The position numbers and the translations under genes are program-made. Shown piece after piece: positions 4,992-5,677 of a DNA stretch of 5,677 nt (positions are counted from its first letter, which is position 1; each line of letters opens with the position of its first letter). A model generated the notes under the pieces. That model ran no database searches. It was given only the letters and a program-made list of their open reading frames with translations, and was not told where the DNA came from. The stretch is from a bacterium HR32 (lineage in GTDB: Bacteria > Sysuimicrobiota > Sysuimicrobiia > Sysuimicrobiales > Sysuimicrobiaceae), in contig BEII01000134.1 in assembly GCA_002898935.1 (NCBI GenBank), forward strand, positions 1 through 5,677, read 5' to 3'.

Positions 4992-4997
4992 AGGAGG
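4992..4997 (+). promoter_or_regulatory. Ribosome binding site deciding the TTG start of the ATPase gene
   Basis: AGGAGG at 4992-4997 is a near-ideal Shine-Dalgarno site with a 9-nt spacer to TTG 5007. In-frame GTG codons at 5016 and 5061 are farther away. Confidence 0.72.
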
Positions 4998-5006
4998 GCG
5001 TGCGCG

Positions 5007-5677
5007 TTGGCGACGGTGACGAGCTCCACGGCGCTGGAAGAACCCACCACCTTGGGGTACGTGGAGACCCGGGGCCTGCAAAAGCACTTCGGCGAGGTGC
5101 GGGCCGTGGACGGCGTGGACCTGTGCGTCCTGGAGGGCGAGTTCGTCGTCCTCCTGGGCCCCAGCGGGTGCGGGAAGACCACCCTCATGCGGATGATCGC
5201 GGGGCTGGAGAAGCCCACCGCGGGGGAGATCTACATCGCGGGCGAGAAGGTGGACGACGACGTACCGCCCCGCGCCCGCGGGATCGCCATGGTGTTCCAG
5301 AGCTACGCCCTCTACCCGCACAAGACCGCCTTCCAGAACATCGCCTTCCCCCTGGAGGCGGCTCAGGTGGACCGCCCCACCGTGCGCCGCAAGGTGGAGT
5401 GGGCGGCGGCTCTGTTCGGCATCGAGCGGCTGCTCGGCCGCCACCCCCGCCAGCTGTCGGGCGGGGAGCGGCAACGGGTGGCCCTGGCCCGGGCGGTGGT
5501 GCGCGACCCGAAGGTGTTCCTGCTAGACGAGCCGCTCAGCAACCTGGACGCGAAGCTGCGGGCGGTGGCGCGGTTCGAGCTGAAGCAGCTCCAGCGACAG
5601 CTGGGGACCACCACCATCTACGTGACCCACGACCAGGTGGAGGCCATGGGCCTGGGGGACCGCATCGCGGTCATGGA
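5007..5677 (+). CDS. ABC transporter ATP-binding protein, MalK/UgpC type (partial)
   Basis: The first 223 codons of an open frame that runs off the window end. It starts at TTG 5007 behind a strong AGGAGG; a 19-residue lead precedes the usual VETRGLQKHFG opening. All nucleotide-binding motifs are present: Walker A GPSGCGKT (51-58), Q-loop VFQSYALYPH (Gln98), signature LSGGERQR (150-157), Walker B VFLLDEP (170-176), D-loop SNLDAKL and switch His208 in THDQVEAM. The sequence style (ALYPH, NIAFPL, PLSNLDAKLR, TTIYVTHDQVEAM) is that of MalK/UgpC/MsmK ATPases, which drive carbohydrate or glycerol-phosphate importers from the cytosolic side of the membrane. The C-terminal regulatory OB-fold domain expected in this family would lie beyond the window. 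It pairs with the binding protein just upstream; the permeases are probably downstream. Confidence 0.95.
   Translation, partial: MATVTSSTALEEPTTLGYVETRGLQKHFGEVRAVDGVDLCVLEGEFVVLLGPSGCGKTTLMRMIAGLEKPTAGEIYIAGEKVDDDVPPRARGIAMVFQSYALYPHKTAFQNIAFPLEAAQVDRPTVRRKVEWAAALFGIERLLGRHPRQLSGGERQRVALARAVVRDPKVFLLDEPLSNLDAKLRAVARFELKQLQRQLGTTTIYVTHDQVEAMGLGDRIAVM

Overview
The window is a GC-rich (roughly 70% by eye) bacterial chromosome segment in which every gene lies on the + strand. It resembles a housekeeping locus of a GC-rich, possibly Gram-positive-like or deep-branching thermophile- or soil-type bacterium. The evidence is a SpoVS protein (found in spore-forming Bacillota, in Thermus/Deinococcus and in several uncultured GC-rich phyla), TTG starts with strong Shine-Dalgarno sites, and two tRNA genes with encoded CCA. 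The phylum cannot be fixed from the sequence alone.

Layout: (1) 1-204, the 3' end of a WecG/TagA/CpsF-type glycosyltransferase. (2) 266-544, spoVS. (3) An extended -10 promoter at 575-583, then prs (615-1556, PRPP synthase) and, 4 nt later, gltX (1561-3114, glutamyl-tRNA synthetase), which look like one transcription unit. (4) A promoter whose -35 box overlaps the gltX stop codon, a 13-bp leader hairpin, then tRNA-Gln(CUG) and tRNA-Glu(CUC). (5) 3476-4939, a Tat-exported ABC-transporter solute-binding protein. (6) A perfect 32-bp palindrome at 4951-4982. (7) 5007 to the window end, the ATPase subunit of the same transporter, cut off by the window edge. The permease genes are not in view and would be expected downstream.

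How the genes fit together: prs supplies PRPP for nucleotide, His and Trp synthesis, and gltX charges tRNA-Glu. The tRNA-Glu gene and a tRNA-Gln gene lie directly behind gltX, so an aminoacyl-tRNA synthetase sits beside its own substrate. The binding protein and ATPase begin a carbohydrate-type importer operon of unknown substrate, and the palindrome between them is placed where it could set unequal expression of the two.

No clearly new multi-gene system is visible. The most unusual points are a PRPP synthase with Gln where the family's flexible-loop catalytic Lys is expected, the gltX-tRNA-Gln-tRNA-Glu cluster, the large palindrome inside the transporter operon, and a short stretch of the first gene where a family motif appears scrambled.
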